From Humidesulfovibrio sp. (GTDB lineage Bacteria; Desulfobacterota; Desulfovibrionia; Desulfovibrionales; Desulfovibrionaceae): a stretch of 46,385 nucleotides of DNA. The DNA lies in the NCBI RefSeq assembly GCF_031082295.1, contig NZ_JAVHLD010000024.1, forward strand, positions 1-46,385, written 5' to 3'. The position numbers and the translations under genes were made by a program. How positions within the stretch are numbered: the stretch's first letter is position 1; every line of letters starts with the position of its first letter. The notes under the pieces are model-generated. The model ran no database searches. It was not told where the DNA came from and saw nothing but the letters and a program-made list of their open reading frames with translations. Below are positions 33,525 through 42,905 of this stretch, piece after piece.

Positions 33525-34289
33525 ATGTCCCTCGGGTCCATCGCGTTCCGTTTTCCGGGCCTGGACAAGGTCTCCTGCCTGTTCACCACGCGCCGGGGCG
33601 GGGTGAGCCTGCCGCCCTTTGACGCGGCCAACTATTCCTTCGACGTGGGCGACGACCCGGCGTCCGTGGCCGCCAACCGCCGCGCCCTGGCCGCGAGCCT
33701 GGGCCTCTGTGCCTGGCACGAGTGCCGCCAGGTCCACGGCGACGCGCTGCACATCGAGCCCGCGCCCCTGGGGCTGGAGGCCTTCTGCGGCGGGCCGGCC
33801 AGCCTCGAGGGCGACGCCCTGGCAACCAGCCAGCCCGGCCAGGCCCTGTGCATCAAGACCGCGGACTGCCAGCCCGTGCTGCTGGCGCACGAGGCCGGGC
33901 GGTTCGTGGCGGCCCTGCACGTGGGCTGGCGCGGCAACGTGGCCGACCTGCCGGGCAGCGCGGTGGCGCGGTTGTGCGCGCATTACGGCTGCAAGCCGTC
34001 GGAGCTGTTCGCCGTGCGCGGGCCGAGCCTCGGGCCGGACGCCGCCCAGTTCACCAACTTCGAGGCCGAGTTCGGCGCCGGGTTCCGGGAGTTTTACGAC
34101 CCGGCGCGCCAGGTGCTCGACCTGTGGCGGCTCACACGCGTGCAGCTTGAGGGCGCAGGGCTGCGGCCCGAGCGCGTCTTCGGGCTGGACCAGTGCACAC
34201 AGTCAAGCCCCGGGGATTTCTTCTCTTTCCGCGCGGCGCGCACCACGGGCCGCCAGGTGTCGCTCATCTGGATTGGCGGCGGGGCATAA
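33525..34289 (+). CDS. pgeF: PgeF/YfiH-type polyphenol-oxidase-fold protein
   Basis: The 254-residue protein has the family motifs TTRRGGVS, QVHGD (His ligand), KTADCQPVLL (Cys ligand) and HVGWRGN (His ligand), forming the metal site of the laccase-domain (DUF152) family. PgeF members are purine-nucleoside-phosphorylase-like or peptidoglycan-editing enzymes; which applies cannot be decided here. It is 5 bp downstream of the cyclo-ligase gene. Confidence 0.9.
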   Translation: MSLGSIAFRFPGLDKVSCLFTTRRGGVSLPPFDAANYSFDVGDDPASVAANRRALAASLGLCAWHECRQVHGDALHIEPAPLGLEAFCGGPASLEGDALATSQPGQALCIKTADCQPVLLAHEAGRFVAALHVGWRGNVADLPGSAVARLCAHYGCKPSELFAVRGPSLGPDAAQFTNFEAEFGAGFREFYDPARQVLDLWRLTRVQLEGAGLRPERVFGLDQCTQSSPGDFFSFRAARTTGRQVSLIWIGGGA

Positions 34290-34365
34290 AGAACCCGCGC
34301 CATGCTTCCCTTCTCAACCGCTTTTCTGTATATCCTCCGGTAAAACCCCCTCGGAGAGGTCCACC

Positions 34366-34710
34366 ATGTTGAACGGCATCTTCCACATACGGTTCCAGTC
34401 CAGCCTCGCCACCGTGGGCGAAGGCTATGCGGTGTTCGACGCCTGCGGCGTGCACGGGGCCAACGACAACCACATCTTCCGCGGCCTGCAGTCCGGCGAG
34501 GGCGACGCCCTGCGCCTCACGGTGGAGATTCTCCACCTGCATGGCGAGAAATATCCCACCTTCGGCCCGCTCTCGGCCGTCAACCTCGACCTGGAGGTCA
34601 CGGAGACCATGCCGGAAGGCTTCCGCGCCGTGGGCTCCATCCGCGAGGCCCATGGCATCCGCCTGAACGTGGTGGGGAAAAAGCTGGGCGAGCTGGCCAC
34701 CATCGACTAG
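34366..34710 (+). CDS. GrlR-like small regulatory protein
   Basis: The 114-residue protein MLNGIFHIRFQSSLATVGEGYAVF ... has the GIxHIxFxS ... GEG ... G-L-G pattern of GrlR-type beta-rich proteins (named for negative regulators of type III secretion). No partner GrlA-like gene or secretion genes are nearby, so any regulatory role is uncertain; it may be a fold relative only. GGAGAGG precedes the ATG. Confidence 0.55.
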   Translation: MLNGIFHIRFQSSLATVGEGYAVFDACGVHGANDNHIFRGLQSGEGDALRLTVEILHLHGEKYPTFGPLSAVNLDLEVTETMPEGFRAVGSIREAHGIRLNVVGKKLGELATID

Positions 34711-34839
34711 GCCGCCCCGCCCTCCAGCCGACAGAAAGCGCTGGCCACGCCGCGTGGCAAAATTTCGGCCCTTTGGCCGCTGGCCAGAAACCGTCGCGCC
34801 CTGTGGCGCGGCGAAACAACAGCAGAAAGTGAGGCTCAT

Positions 34840-35055
34840 GTGTTCGTCAACAGCCACGAGGAAGACATCTTCATTGTCAATCTGGACAACAAGGAGATCC
34901 ACCTTGCCTCGAAATTGAGCGGCAGCTGCAACCTGGACCGCATGGGCGCCGGGGAGCACAAGATCTTCCCGGTGGAAAACGCCAGGGAGCGCGACGACGT
35001 GCTGAAGCGCCTGAAGAAGAATTGCCGCGAGTGCAAGCACTGCTTCAAGCGTTAG
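34840..35055 (+). CDS. Small conserved protein with C-terminal cysteines
   Basis: The 71-residue soluble protein starts at a GTG preceded by GTGAGG; it contains EDIFIVNLDNKEIHLASKL and ends with KKNCRECKHCFKR, three closely spaced Cys that could bind metal. No family is recognised. A strong terminator follows, and a hairpin-rich 130-bp leader precedes it. Confidence 0.6.
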   Translation: MFVNSHEEDIFIVNLDNKEIHLASKLSGSCNLDRMGAGEHKIFPVENARERDDVLKRLKKNCRECKHCFKR

Positions 35056-35081
35056 CGCGGGTCATTTCCTTCGCCGCTCCG

Positions 35082-35110
35082 GGCGCGTCCATTCGGGCGC
35101 GCCTTTTTTT
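35082..35110 (+). terminator. Terminator after the small cysteine protein
   Basis: GGCGCG / CGCGCC stem with a 10-nt loop and seven T residues, 27 bp after the stop. Confidence 0.9.
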
Positions 35111-35146
35111 GTCTGCGGGAAAATAGCCTAATCGGTACCATGATTC

Positions 35147-35174
35147 TTGACACGAATAGTTTAGTGCATATTAT
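35147..35174 (+). promoter_or_regulatory. Sigma70-type promoter of the structured leader
   Basis: A perfect TTGACA (35147-35152) and TATTAT (35169-35174) with a 16-bp spacer, in a locally AT-rich stretch. Transcription would start about 175 nt before the small gene beginning at 35358. Confidence 0.7.
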
Positions 35175-35179
35175 GCGCT

Positions 35180-35357
35180 AAAGCTATATCGCTTGGCGCA
35201 GGGCAAGGGCTCCGGGCGGGAAAGCCTGAGGTGTCAGGGGATACGTCGCGAGCCTTCGCTTGGGGATGCATACCCGGTCGGAAGGCCGACACGTGGTGCG
35301 TTGAGGTCGATTAATCCCAGTACCGAAAATGGCTGGGCGTACGCAGAGGGTAATGCA
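35180..35357 (+). ncRNA. Candidate structured leader RNA or small RNA
   Basis: Behind a good promoter, this stretch folds into successive short hairpins: CCTGA/TCAGG, GCGA/TCGC, GGG/CCC around GATGCATA, GTCGG/CCGAC and CCCAG/CTGGG. I could not match it to a known riboswitch, 6S or SRP RNA. It may be a regulatory 5' leader for the small cysteine-containing protein that follows. An in-frame TTG at 35193 opens into the same reading frame, so coding here cannot be fully excluded. Confidence 0.4.
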
Positions 35358-35579
35358 GTGTCGGACGACAAGACGAAACGGGAAGTTGATGCGCGATTTG
35401 TATCGTGCGCAGAGGATGAGGGATACGAGGAAACCTACACGGCAACTAAGATTGCATTTGAAAATGGTGTAAGCATGGAAGAAGCCCGCAAGGCCTTCAA
35501 GCATTGCTGCAAGGCGGTGACGGGGAATCAGCCCAGGAAAGCCTTTATGGAGTGCGCCAAGAAGTACCTGGGGAAGTAG
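35358..35579 (+). CDS. Small cysteine-containing protein
   Basis: The 73-residue soluble helical protein starts at GTG (35358), preceded by AGAGGG. It has four cysteines: VSCAED, KHCCKAV and MECAKK. The helix-Cys pattern could hold a metal or disulfides, but I do not recognise the family. Reading the longer in-frame ORF from TTG 35193 would put the structured leader inside the protein; the shorter start is preferred. Confidence 0.55.
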   Translation: MSDDKTKREVDARFVSCAEDEGYEETYTATKIAFENGVSMEEARKAFKHCCKAVTGNQPRKAFMECAKKYLGK

Positions 35580-35586
35580 CGGAAAG

Positions 35587-35811
35587 CTAGCCGATCCGGC
35601 CGGTCAGGCTGGAGAGGATGGCGATGACGAGGAGGATGGCGACAATGACGAGCAGCGTCCTGACGGAGATCCACTCCTTCTTGGGCGCGGCGCTGGGCGC
35701 GGCCGCCTGGACGGGCGGCGGGGCGAGGCGCTCCTGGGCCTTGCGCTTGCCCCAGCGGTAGCCCAGCAGCACAAGGGCCACGGCGATGAGCAGGCCAGCC
35801 TTCGTGAACAT
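35587..35811 (-). CDS. Small two-TM membrane protein
   Basis: The 74-residue protein has hydrophobic segments at about residues 4-19 and 50-67, separated by a basic and Ala/Pro-rich loop. No family is recognised. Convergent with the small cysteine protein and 90 bp downstream of hisG on the same strand, after the hisG terminator. Confidence 0.65.
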   Translation of the reverse strand: MFTKAGLLIAVALVLLGYRWGKRKAQERLAPPPVQAAAPSAAPKKEWISVRTLLVIVAILLVIAILSSLTGRIG

Positions 35812-35852
35812 GTGCGCCTCCTGCGTGCGTCAGGGTTGCGGCCTCGGCCGGA

Positions 35853-35893
35853 AGAAAAGCGGGGCGCTCCACCAAGGCGGTGGTGCGCCCCGC
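35853..35893 (-). terminator. Terminator of hisI-hisG
   Basis: GCGGGGCGC / GCGCCCCGC arms with a loop that itself pairs (CCACC/GGTGG), followed on the minus strand by TTTTC. Confidence 0.8.
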
Positions 35894-35901
35894 ACGTGTT
35901 C

Positions 35902-36783
35902 TTAGATGACCTTGTTCAGCGGGTATTCGATGATGCCCTCGGCGCCGAGTTCCTTGAGCTGCGGGATGAGCTCGCGCACGATGGCCTCCTCAACGACGAT
36001 CTCCACCGACAGCCAGTCCTGGTTGGACAGCCCGGAAACAGTGGGCGAGGTCAGGCTGGGCAGCAGGGTCATGGCCTGGTCCATCTTGGCCTTGGGCATG
36101 TTCATCTTGAGGCCGACCATGCGCTCGGCCTTGAGCGCGCCCTGGAGCAGCATGTTCATGTGCTCGATCTTGCGGCGCTTGAAGGGGTCTTCCCAGGCCT
36201 TCTTGTTGGCGATGAGCCTGGTGTTGGTGAACAGCAGGTCCTCGATGATGCGCAGGCCGTGGGCGCGGATGGTGGTGCCGGTCTCGGTGACCTCCACGAT
36301 GGCGTCGCACAGTCCCTCGACCACCTTGGCCTCGGTGGCGCCCCAGGAGAAGTCGACGGTCACCGGGATGCCGCGCTCGGCGAAGGTGTTCTTGGTGAAG
36401 TTCACGAGCTCCGTGGCGATCTTCTTGCCCTTGAGGTCCGCGGCGGTCTTGTAGGGAGAGTCGCCGGCCACGGCCAGCACCCAGCGGGCCGGGCGGTTGC
36501 TGACCTTGGAGTAGACCAGGTCGCTCACCACCACCACGTCGGACTTGTTCTCAAGGATCCAGTCCTTGCCGGTCAGGCCGCAGTCGAGCACGCCCTGCTC
36601 GACGTAGATGCTCATTTCCTGGGCGCGGCACATGGAGCAGGTGATCTCGTCGTCGTCGATGTCGGGGAAGTAGTTGCGGGAGTGCAGGCGGATCTTCCAG
36701 CCGCTCTTCTCGAACAACTTGATGGTGGCGTCCTGCAGGGAGCCCTTGGGCACGCCCAGCTTGAGTTTATTCGTGGTGCTCAT
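35902..36783 (-). CDS. hisG: ATP phosphoribosyltransferase HisG (long form)
   Basis: The 293-residue protein matches His[22 protein letters not shown] at the start, [10 protein letters not shown], and the phosphate-binding [18 protein letters not shown]. Length and a C-terminal ACT-like domain (about 215-293) identify the long, self-sufficient, histidine-inhibited form, which needs no HisZ. It catalyses the first step of histidine synthesis from ATP and PRPP. Its ATG overlaps the hisI stop (ATGA). Confidence 0.96.
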   Translation of the reverse strand: MSTTNKLKLGVPKGSLQDATIKLFEKSGWKIRLHSRNYFPDIDDDEITCSMCRAQEMSIYVEQGVLDCGLTGKDWILENKSDVVVVSDLVYSKVSNRPARWVLAVAGDSPYKTAADLKGKKIATELVNFTKNTFAERGIPVTVDFSWGATEAKVVEGLCDAIVEVTETGTTIRAHGLRIIEDLLFTNTRLIANKKAWEDPFKRRKIEHMNMLLQGALKAERMVGLKMNMPKAKMDQAMTLLPSLTSPTVSGLSNQDWLSVEIVVEEAIVRELIPQLKELGAEGIIEYPLNKVI

Positions 36784-37157
36784 TTTCCGTAGACCTCCTT
36801 GGGGTCGAAAACCATGGGCGAGCATTCGCGTACGTCGTCGCCCGAAATTTCGCGGTAGAAACAGCTTTTGCGGCCGGTGTGGCAGGCCGCCCCGCCCAGC
36901 TGGGTCACCTGGACCAGCACCGTGTCGGCGTCGCAGTCCAGGCGGATGGTATGGACCTTCTGCACGTGGCCGGAGGTGCCGCCCTTGTGCCAGAGCGTGT
37001 TGCGGCTGCGGCTGTAGTAGTGGACCTCGCCGGTCTCGATGGTCTTGTCCCAGGCCGCCTCGTTCATGTAGGCGAGCATGAGCACCTCACCGGTCTCGGC
37101 CTCCTGGGCGATGACCGGCACTAGGCCTTGGCACTTGGCAAAATCTGGTCGGAGCAT
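36780..37157 (-). CDS. hisI: Phosphoribosyl-AMP cyclohydrolase HisI
   Basis: The 125-residue protein has [11 protein letters not shown] (metal-binding aspartates) and the C-terminal [11 protein letters not shown] zinc site. It opens the adenine ring of PR-AMP in histidine synthesis. It is the cyclohydrolase domain alone, without HisE. The start at 37157 follows GAGG at good spacing. Overlaps hisG by 4 bp, so the two steps are translationally coupled. Confidence 0.95.
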   Translation of the reverse strand: MLRPDFAKCQGLVPVIAQEAETGEVLMLAYMNEAAWDKTIETGEVHYYSRSRNTLWHKGGTSGHVQKVHTIRLDCDADTVLVQVTQLGGAACHTGRKSCFYREISGDDVRECSPMVFDPKEVYGK

Positions 37158-37282
37158 GAAAACCTCGCAATAAGGTGTCCGCGCGGCGGGCTCTGTGCAA
37201 GCGCCCACGCGCGCGCCAAGCGGGGTTCTTATGCGATACGGGCGCGGTTGTCCAATGCCGGGGCAGGGGGGGTGGCGGGCCG

Positions 37283-37684
37283 CTAGCGCACGCCGGCTTC
37301 AGCCAGGAAGGGCGCGTAGCGGCCGTCCTCGGTCTGGATGTGCTTGGCGTACCAGGAGAGCAGGAAGCCAAGTGCCTGGTGCGCCATTTCCGGGGTCGGC
37401 TCCTGGGCGGTCAGGCGGTCCAGGTTCTCCAGAAATTCCCGGTGGGCCTGGCGGTGCGCCTCGCGGTCCGGGTAGCCGTGCATGTCGAGCAGGCGCTCCT
37501 CGGCGTCGAAGTGAAAGCGCGCGTAGGTGCGCATGCTGTCCAGGCCGTCCATGAGCGCGGCCGAGGGGTTGCCGGTGGTCATCCGCTCCAGCAGGTGGTC
37601 GATGATTTCGAAGAGGTGCCTGTGCTGCGCGTCCACGGCGTCCACGCCGATCTTGAGAGAACCGTCCCAGCAGATAATGCCCAT
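37283..37684 (-). CDS. Bacteriohemerythrin
   Basis: The 133-residue protein shows all seven canonical di-iron ligands: H21, H58, E62, H77, H81, H115 and D120, in HRHLF, HFDAEE, HRQAH and HIQTED contexts. It binds O2 reversibly in the cytoplasm and in anaerobes is linked to oxygen sensing or delivery to O2-reducing enzymes. It is monocistronic; TTGGAGGTGAG is a strong ribosome-binding site. Confidence 0.94.
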   Translation of the reverse strand: MGIICWDGSLKIGVDAVDAQHRHLFEIIDHLLERMTTGNPSAALMDGLDSMRTYARFHFDAEERLLDMHGYPDREAHRQAHREFLENLDRLTAQEPTPEMAHQALGFLLSWYAKHIQTEDGRYAPFLAEAGVR

Positions 37685-38074
37685 GGCTCACCTCCAAGGG
37701 TTTTCCATGCTTGCCTCATACACCATTCCTAGGGTTGGGCAAATAATAATTGTGGAAAAATTGCAGGCGGAAATCATAGCTTCGCGGCAGGACAAATAAA
37801 TCCTCCAAGTCGGTTGGGAATCTCTTGTGCCGGGAATCACATAGACTGTAACCCATTGATAACGTGGCCTGGGGGGAGGAAAAGATATCCTCCTGAACTG
37901 AGCGTTTCAGGAAAATAGCCTTGACGTGGTTGCGGGAATTGGGTACTCACGGGTAAGAGATTATTTCCTACTTGTTTGGGGTGAAAAGGGGCGGAGCAGA
38001 CTGTCCACGCTGGCTTGTCGGCGTTCACCATGATCGGGCTAACCCTCTCAACGTATGAGGCAAGGAACAACAAC
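37685..38074. other. Intergenic region upstream of hmcA
   Basis: 390 bp between the divergent hemerythrin and hmc units. AT-rich around 37735-37800 (hemerythrin side). A possible hmc promoter is TTGACG (37921-37926) with TACTCA (37944-37949) at 17 bp; the -10 match is weak. No clear Rrf2 or FNR palindrome was seen. Confidence 0.35.
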
Positions 38075-39766
38075 ATGGAAAAAGGAAGAGTACTGCTGCT
38101 GTCAGCCGGGGCCATGTTTGTCCTGGCCGTGGTCTCGATCCTCAGCCTTGAGGCGCAGGGGGTCGGGGAGGCGCAGGCAAACGCAGCCATCCGCACGGAC
38201 ATGGTGACCATCGACACCATGAAATCGTTCGGGAAGCTGGAGCTGCCGCCCGTCACGTTCTTGCACGACAAGCACACCCTGACCCTCAAGACTGGCGAAA
38301 AGGACTGCAAGACCTGCCACGTCGAGAAAGACGGCCAGGTGGTGACGAAGTTCAAGCGCGAGAAGGACACCACCCAGGCCGAGGTCAAGGCGATTTACCA
38401 CAAGAACTGCATCGGCTGCCACACGGACCTGGCCGCGAAGGGCCAGAAGACCGGCCCGCTGGACGGCGCCTGCCGCTCCTGCCACGACGCCAAGCCCAAG
38501 GTCTCTTCCGCCAAGCTGGACGGCGGTCTCAACAACGCCCTGCACTTCCGCCACACCTCCACCAAGGAGCTGCCCTCGACCCTGAAGGACGAGGCCACCG
38601 GCGAACTGCGCAAGGACAATTGCGACCGCTGCCACCACGAATATAACAAGGACACCAAGAAGACCTTCTACGCGAAGGGCAAGGAGGGCACCTGCCGCTC
38701 CTGCCACGAGCCGAAGGCCACCAAGGAGTCCCGCAGCATGTCGCAGGCCGCGCATGATTCCTGCGTGAACTGCCACCGCACCCTGGCGCTCAAGGGCGTC
38801 AAGGAGACCGGTCCGGTCCAGTGCGCCGGCTGCCACAGCGCCGAGGCCCAGGCCAAGACCGCCGCCAAGAACAAGGAAGCCGTGGCCAAGGCCGGCGAAG
38901 ACGTCCGCCTGATCCGCAAGGCCGGACAGCCCGACCTGACCCTGGTCAGCATCGAGAAGCCGGCGGAAGGCGCCAAGCCCGTGGCCATGAGCCCGGTCGC
39001 CTTCAACCACAAGCTGCACGAGAAGAACACGGACACCTGCCGCGCCTGCCACCACAAGGAGACCGTCGCCTGCTCCAAGTGCCACACCGTGGCAGGCAGC
39101 AAGGAAGGCGGCTTCGTCCAGCTTGAGCAGGCCATGCACCGCGCCAGCGCCAAGCAGAGCTGCGTGGGCTGCCACAACCAGAGCAAGGCCGAGCCCAAGT
39201 GCGCCGGTTGCCACAGCCAGCTGAAGAGCCGCACCAAGCCCGCCAGCGCCTCTTGCAAGAAGTGCCACGTCCAGGGCGCGCTGAAGGTGCCCGCCGAGCC
39301 CGGCCAGATGCCCGCCTACTGGGCCATGAAGCCGGAAGAGAAGGCCGCCGCCGCGAGCGAACTGCTGAAGGGCCGCGCCGACAAGGCCGACATCTTCACC
39401 ACCGACGACATCCCGGAGAAGGTCACCATCAAGAGCCTGGTGAACGATTACGAAGCCTCCGAGATGCCGCACCGCAAGATCGTGCTGAAGCTCGTGGAGA
39501 ACATGAAGGACTCCAAGATGAGCGGCGTGTTCCACGCTGATCCGGGCACCCTGTGCCAGGCCTGCCACCACAACACCCCGGCCGGCACCAAGAAGCCCGC
39601 CCGCTGCGTGAACTGCCACGGCAAGCCCTTTGACGAGAAGCAGCCCAACCGTCCGGGCCTCAAGGCCGCCTACCACGGCCAGTGCATGAGCTGCCACAAG
39701 GCTATGGACCTGAAGAAGCCCCTGAACACGGACTGCGTGGGCTGCCACAAGGAAAAGAAGAAGTAA
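38075..39766 (+). CDS. hmcA: HmcA, 16-haem high-molecular-weight cytochrome c
   Basis: The 563-residue periplasmic protein has a signal peptide (about 1-35) and sixteen CXXCH haem motifs, the number known for Desulfovibrio HmcA. The N-terminal third shows class III cytochrome c3-like spacing (H in HDKHTL, then paired motifs). It receives electrons from periplasmic hydrogenases via type I cytochrome c3 and passes them to the Hmc membrane complex. The start at 38075 gives a normal signal peptide; an ATG at 38015 would add 20 residues. First gene of the hmc operon. Confidence 0.97.
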   Translation: MEKGRVLLLSAGAMFVLAVVSILSLEAQGVGEAQANAAIRTDMVTIDTMKSFGKLELPPVTFLHDKHTLTLKTGEKDCKTCHVEKDGQVVTKFKREKDTTQAEVKAIYHKNCIGCHTDLAAKGQKTGPLDGACRSCHDAKPKVSSAKLDGGLNNALHFRHTSTKELPSTLKDEATGELRKDNCDRCHHEYNKDTKKTFYAKGKEGTCRSCHEPKATKESRSMSQAAHDSCVNCHRTLALKGVKETGPVQCAGCHSAEAQAKTAAKNKEAVAKAGEDVRLIRKAGQPDLTLVSIEKPAEGAKPVAMSPVAFNHKLHEKNTDTCRACHHKETVACSKCHTVAGSKEGGFVQLEQAMHRASAKQSCVGCHNQSKAEPKCAGCHSQLKSRTKPASASCKKCHVQGALKVPAEPGQMPAYWAMKPEEKAAAASELLKGRADKADIFTTDDIPEKVTIKSLVNDYEASEMPHRKIVLKLVENMKDSKMSGVFHADPGTLCQACHHNTPAGTKKPARCVNCHGKPFDEKQPNRPGLKAAYHGQCMSCHKAMDLKKPLNTDCVGCHKEKKK

Positions 39767-39797
39767 GCCGGACCCCGGCATAATAAGGAGCACGTCC

Positions 39798-40847
39798 ATG
39801 AAGAGAAGACAGTTTCTCGGCTTGCTGGGCGCCGCGGGGATCACGGCCACCCTGGGCACCGAGGCGCAAGCCGCAACAGGCCACAGCTTTGATGGCTACC
39901 CCAATGCGAAAGGTGTGTTGTTCGACTCCACCCGCTGCATTGGCTGCCGCAAATGCGAGGCCGCATGCAACAAAGTGAACAAGCTGCCGGCACCGGCAAA
40001 ACCCTTTGACGACCTGAAGGTCCTCGACACGGAGCGCCGCACCGACGAGAAGACCTACACCGTGGTGAACAAGTACGTGGGCAAGAAGGGCCCGGCGTTC
40101 CGCAAGGTGCAGTGCAACCACTGCCAGGAGCCCGCCTGCGCCTCCGTCTGCTTCGTCAAGGCCTTCACCAAGAACCCCGACGGCTCGGTGACGTATGACG
40201 CCAGCCTGTGCGTGGGCTGCCGCTACTGCATGGTGGCCTGCCCGTTCAACATCCCGGCCTACGAGTACAACGACCCGATCACTCCCAGGATCATGAAGTG
40301 CACCATGTGCCATGACCAGATCACCAAGGGCGAGCTTTCCGCCCCCGGTTGCGTCGGCGCCTGCCCCAAGGAGGCCCTGCTCTACGGCAAGCGCAAGGAT
40401 CTGATCGAGGTGGCCCGCGAGCGCATCCGCCGCAACCCCGAGCGCTACCAGGACCACATATACGGCGAAAAGGAGATGGGCGGCACCAACTGGCTGTACG
40501 TCTCCGGTGCGGAGTTCAAGGACATCGGCCTGCGCGAGGACCTGGGCACCACCAGCGTGCCGACCATGACCGCCGGACCGCTGTCCGTGGTTCCCATGGT
40601 CGCGGCCCTGTGGCCGGCCCTCTTGGGCGGCGTTTGGGCCATGAACAAGCGCAAGGAGAAGGTGGCCGCTGAAGAGCAGAAGGCCGCCGTGAAGGCCGCC
40701 AAGGCCGAGGTCAAGGCCGAGGCCGCCGCCAAGCTCGCCAAGGAGCTTGAGAAGGCCGAGAAGGACAAGGCCCAGGCCATCGAGCGCGAGGTCAAGCGCG
40801 CCCTTGAAGAGGCTGCCGCCGCCAAAAAAGACGAGGAGGGCGCCTAG
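39798..40847 (+). CDS. hmcB: HmcB, ferredoxin-like Fe-S subunit
   Basis: The 349-residue protein starts with a Tat-type [11 protein letters not shown] signal. It has 4Fe-4S motif groups [37 protein letters not shown] and CTMCHDQ...CVGACP, then a membrane segment (about 257-275) and a long Ala/Lys/Glu helical tail. It carries electrons between HmcA and the membrane subunits, facing the periplasm. It ends directly against hmcC. Confidence 0.95.
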   Translation: MKRRQFLGLLGAAGITATLGTEAQAATGHSFDGYPNAKGVLFDSTRCIGCRKCEAACNKVNKLPAPAKPFDDLKVLDTERRTDEKTYTVVNKYVGKKGPAFRKVQCNHCQEPACASVCFVKAFTKNPDGSVTYDASLCVGCRYCMVACPFNIPAYEYNDPITPRIMKCTMCHDQITKGELSAPGCVGACPKEALLYGKRKDLIEVARERIRRNPERYQDHIYGEKEMGGTNWLYVSGAEFKDIGLREDLGTTSVPTMTAGPLSVVPMVAALWPALLGGVWAMNKRKEKVAAEEQKAAVKAAKAEVKAEAAAKLAKELEKAEKDKAQAIEREVKRALEEAAAAKKDEEGA

Positions 40848-42011
40848 ATGACTACTGAAACCAACAAGTCGCTGATGACCCCGGCGAACATCATCACCGG
40901 GATCTTCCTGGCCATCGGCCTGGTCATCACCGTGCTCCGCTTCACCAAGGGCCTCGGCTACGTGACCAACCTCGACCAGAACAACCCCTGGGGCGTCTGG
41001 ATCAGCTTCGACCTGCTGTGCGGCGTCGCACTGGCGGCCGGCGGCTACACCACCAGCTCCGCCTGCTACATCTTCGGCATGAAGAAATACCACTCGGCGG
41101 TGCGCCCGGCCATCCTGACGGCCTTCCTGGGCTACGCCCTGGTCGTCTTCGCCCTGCACTACGACGTGGGCCGTCCCTACCGCCTGGTGTACCCGCTCTT
41201 CGTCAGCCCCGGCACCACGTCGCTGCTGTTCGAAGTGGGCCTGTGCGTCTTCCTGTACGTCACCGTCCTGGCCATCGAGTTCTCCCCGGCCATGTTCGAG
41301 TGGCTGGGCATGAAGAACCTGCGCAACAAGATCCACAAGCTCACGCTGGCCCTCACGGTGTTCGGCGTTGTGCTGTCAACCCTGCACCAGAGCTCGCTGG
41401 GCGCCCTGTACATCGCCGCGCCGAGCAAGATCCACCCGCTGTGGTACAGCCCCTACCTGGCCGTGCTCTTCTTCATCTCGAGCATCCCGGCGGGCCTGTC
41501 CATGGTCATCTTCGAGGGCACCCTGGCCCACAAGCCCTGGCACCACATGATGGACAAGACCCACCTGGACGAGCATGAGGGCGTGATCCTGGGCTTCGCG
41601 CGCGGGGCCAGCATCGCTCTGGCGGCCTACTTCTGCGTGAAGATCGTCGCCGTGGGCTACGACAACAACTGGCACTACCTGGCTACGGGCTGGGGCGCCT
41701 GGTGGCTGGTCGAGGTCCTGGGCTTCGTGGCCCTGCCGAGCCTGCTCTACGCCATCGGCTCGCGTGAGAAGAACATCAAGCTCATCAAGTGGACCGCCGC
41801 GCTGACCGTGTTCGGCATCATCCTGAACCGCTTCAACGTGTCCATCGTGGCCTTCAACTACACCCTGCCGTCCAGCCAGCGCTACTTCCCGAGCCTGATG
41901 GAGATCGGCGTGTCCATCTTCGTTGTCACTGTTGGCGTCACCGCTTACCGCTTCATCGTATCCAGAATGCCCATCTTCTTTGAGCATCCTGATTACAAAG
42001 ACGCCCACTAG
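40848..42011 (+). CDS. hmcC: HmcC, NrfD-type membrane subunit
   Basis: The 387-residue polytopic protein of the NrfD/DsrP family has about ten hydrophobic segments and characteristic stretches such as WGVWISFDLLCGVALAAGGY and FALHYDVGRPYR. It is a cofactor-free quinone-interacting or proton-pathway subunit. The ATG directly follows the hmcB stop. Confidence 0.95.
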   Translation: MTTETNKSLMTPANIITGIFLAIGLVITVLRFTKGLGYVTNLDQNNPWGVWISFDLLCGVALAAGGYTTSSACYIFGMKKYHSAVRPAILTAFLGYALVVFALHYDVGRPYRLVYPLFVSPGTTSLLFEVGLCVFLYVTVLAIEFSPAMFEWLGMKNLRNKIHKLTLALTVFGVVLSTLHQSSLGALYIAAPSKIHPLWYSPYLAVLFFISSIPAGLSMVIFEGTLAHKPWHHMMDKTHLDEHEGVILGFARGASIALAAYFCVKIVAVGYDNNWHYLATGWGAWWLVEVLGFVALPSLLYAIGSREKNIKLIKWTAALTVFGIILNRFNVSIVAFNYTLPSSQRYFPSLMEIGVSIFVVTVGVTAYRFIVSRMPIFFEHPDYKDAH

Positions 42012-42024
42012 AAGGAGGCGCGAC

Positions 42025-42180
42025 ATGGAATTCTACGTCTATCACGACTTCATGATGCATACGAAGAACATCGTCTACATCCTGATGGGTCTGTTCGTTG
42101 TCGGCTTCTGGGGGCTTTGGGCCTTCATGACCTCGCGCGACGAGGAAATTCACAAGATGCCCGAGCACGACAAGGAGTAA
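42025..42180 (+). CDS. hmcD: HmcD, small membrane subunit
   Basis: The 51-residue protein has one membrane segment (about residues 15-34, NIVYILMGLFVVGFWGLWAF) and a short charged tail. Size, sequence type and position between hmcC and hmcE identify HmcD; its role in the complex is unknown. GAAGGAGG precedes the ATG. Confidence 0.9.
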   Translation: MEFYVYHDFMMHTKNIVYILMGLFVVGFWGLWAFMTSRDEEIHKMPEHDKE

Positions 42181-42183
42181 GCC

Positions 42184-42864
42184 ATGTACCAGATCGTTAC
42201 CGGACCTCTCCTGTGGCTGACCTTCGCCGTGTTCTTCGGCGGGCTGGCCTGGCGGGTGTACACCTACATCAAAGGCCTGGACTGGAAGCTTGACCGCGTT
42301 GCCTACGGCACGCAGACGGCGGCCGGAATCCGGGGCGCCGCGCGCAGCATCGCCGCCTGGATCGTGCCCTTCGGTTCCCAGGGCTGGAAGGTGAAGCCCA
42401 TCTTCACCATCATGTTCTTCACCTTCCACATCGGCCTTGTGGTGGTCCCCCTGTTCCTGGTGGGCCACGCGGTGGTGTTCAAGATGCGCTTCGGCATCGG
42501 CCTGCCCACCATCCCCATGGCCCTGGCCGACGTGCTCACCGTGGCCATGCTGTGCGCGGGCGTGTTCATCATCATCCGCCGCATCGCCCTGCCTGAGGTG
42601 CGCATCATCACCAGCCTGTACGACTACCTGCTGCTGGCCATCACCATGGCGCCCTTCGTGACGGGCTTCATGGTCGTGCATCAGCTGGGCGGCGACTACC
42701 AGTTCTGGTTGCTGGCCCACGTCATCACCGGCGAGATCATGCTCCTGGCCGTCCCCTTCACCAAGCTGTTCCACGTGGTGGGCTTCTTCCTCTCGCGCGG
42801 CCAGCTCGGCATGGACTACGGCATCAAGCGCGGCGGCCTGACCGGCAGCCCCATGACCTGGTAG
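42184..42864 (+). CDS. hmcE: HmcE, cytochrome b-type membrane subunit
   Basis: The 226-residue protein, related to DsrM and NarI, has five hydrophobic segments with candidate haem-b histidines in FTFHIGLVV, VGHAVV, VVHQLGG, WLLAHVI and KLFHVVG. It pairs with HmcF as DsrM does with DsrK, linking quinone or haem to the cytoplasmic Fe-S subunit. Starts 3 bp after hmcD. Confidence 0.94.
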   Translation: MYQIVTGPLLWLTFAVFFGGLAWRVYTYIKGLDWKLDRVAYGTQTAAGIRGAARSIAAWIVPFGSQGWKVKPIFTIMFFTFHIGLVVVPLFLVGHAVVFKMRFGIGLPTIPMALADVLTVAMLCAGVFIIIRRIALPEVRIITSLYDYLLLAITMAPFVTGFMVVHQLGGDYQFWLLAHVITGEIMLLAVPFTKLFHVVGFFLSRGQLGMDYGIKRGGLTGSPMTW

Positions 42865-42905
42865 CCCGCGGGCGCCACGGACAATAAAGAGAAGGAGATA
42901 GTTCC

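Noticed and set aside
35180-35357. 6S RNA, SRP RNA, c-di-GMP (GEMM) or fluoride riboswitch
   Set aside because: Only short local similarities were found; the defining conserved blocks and pairing layouts of these families could not be laid out in the sequence.
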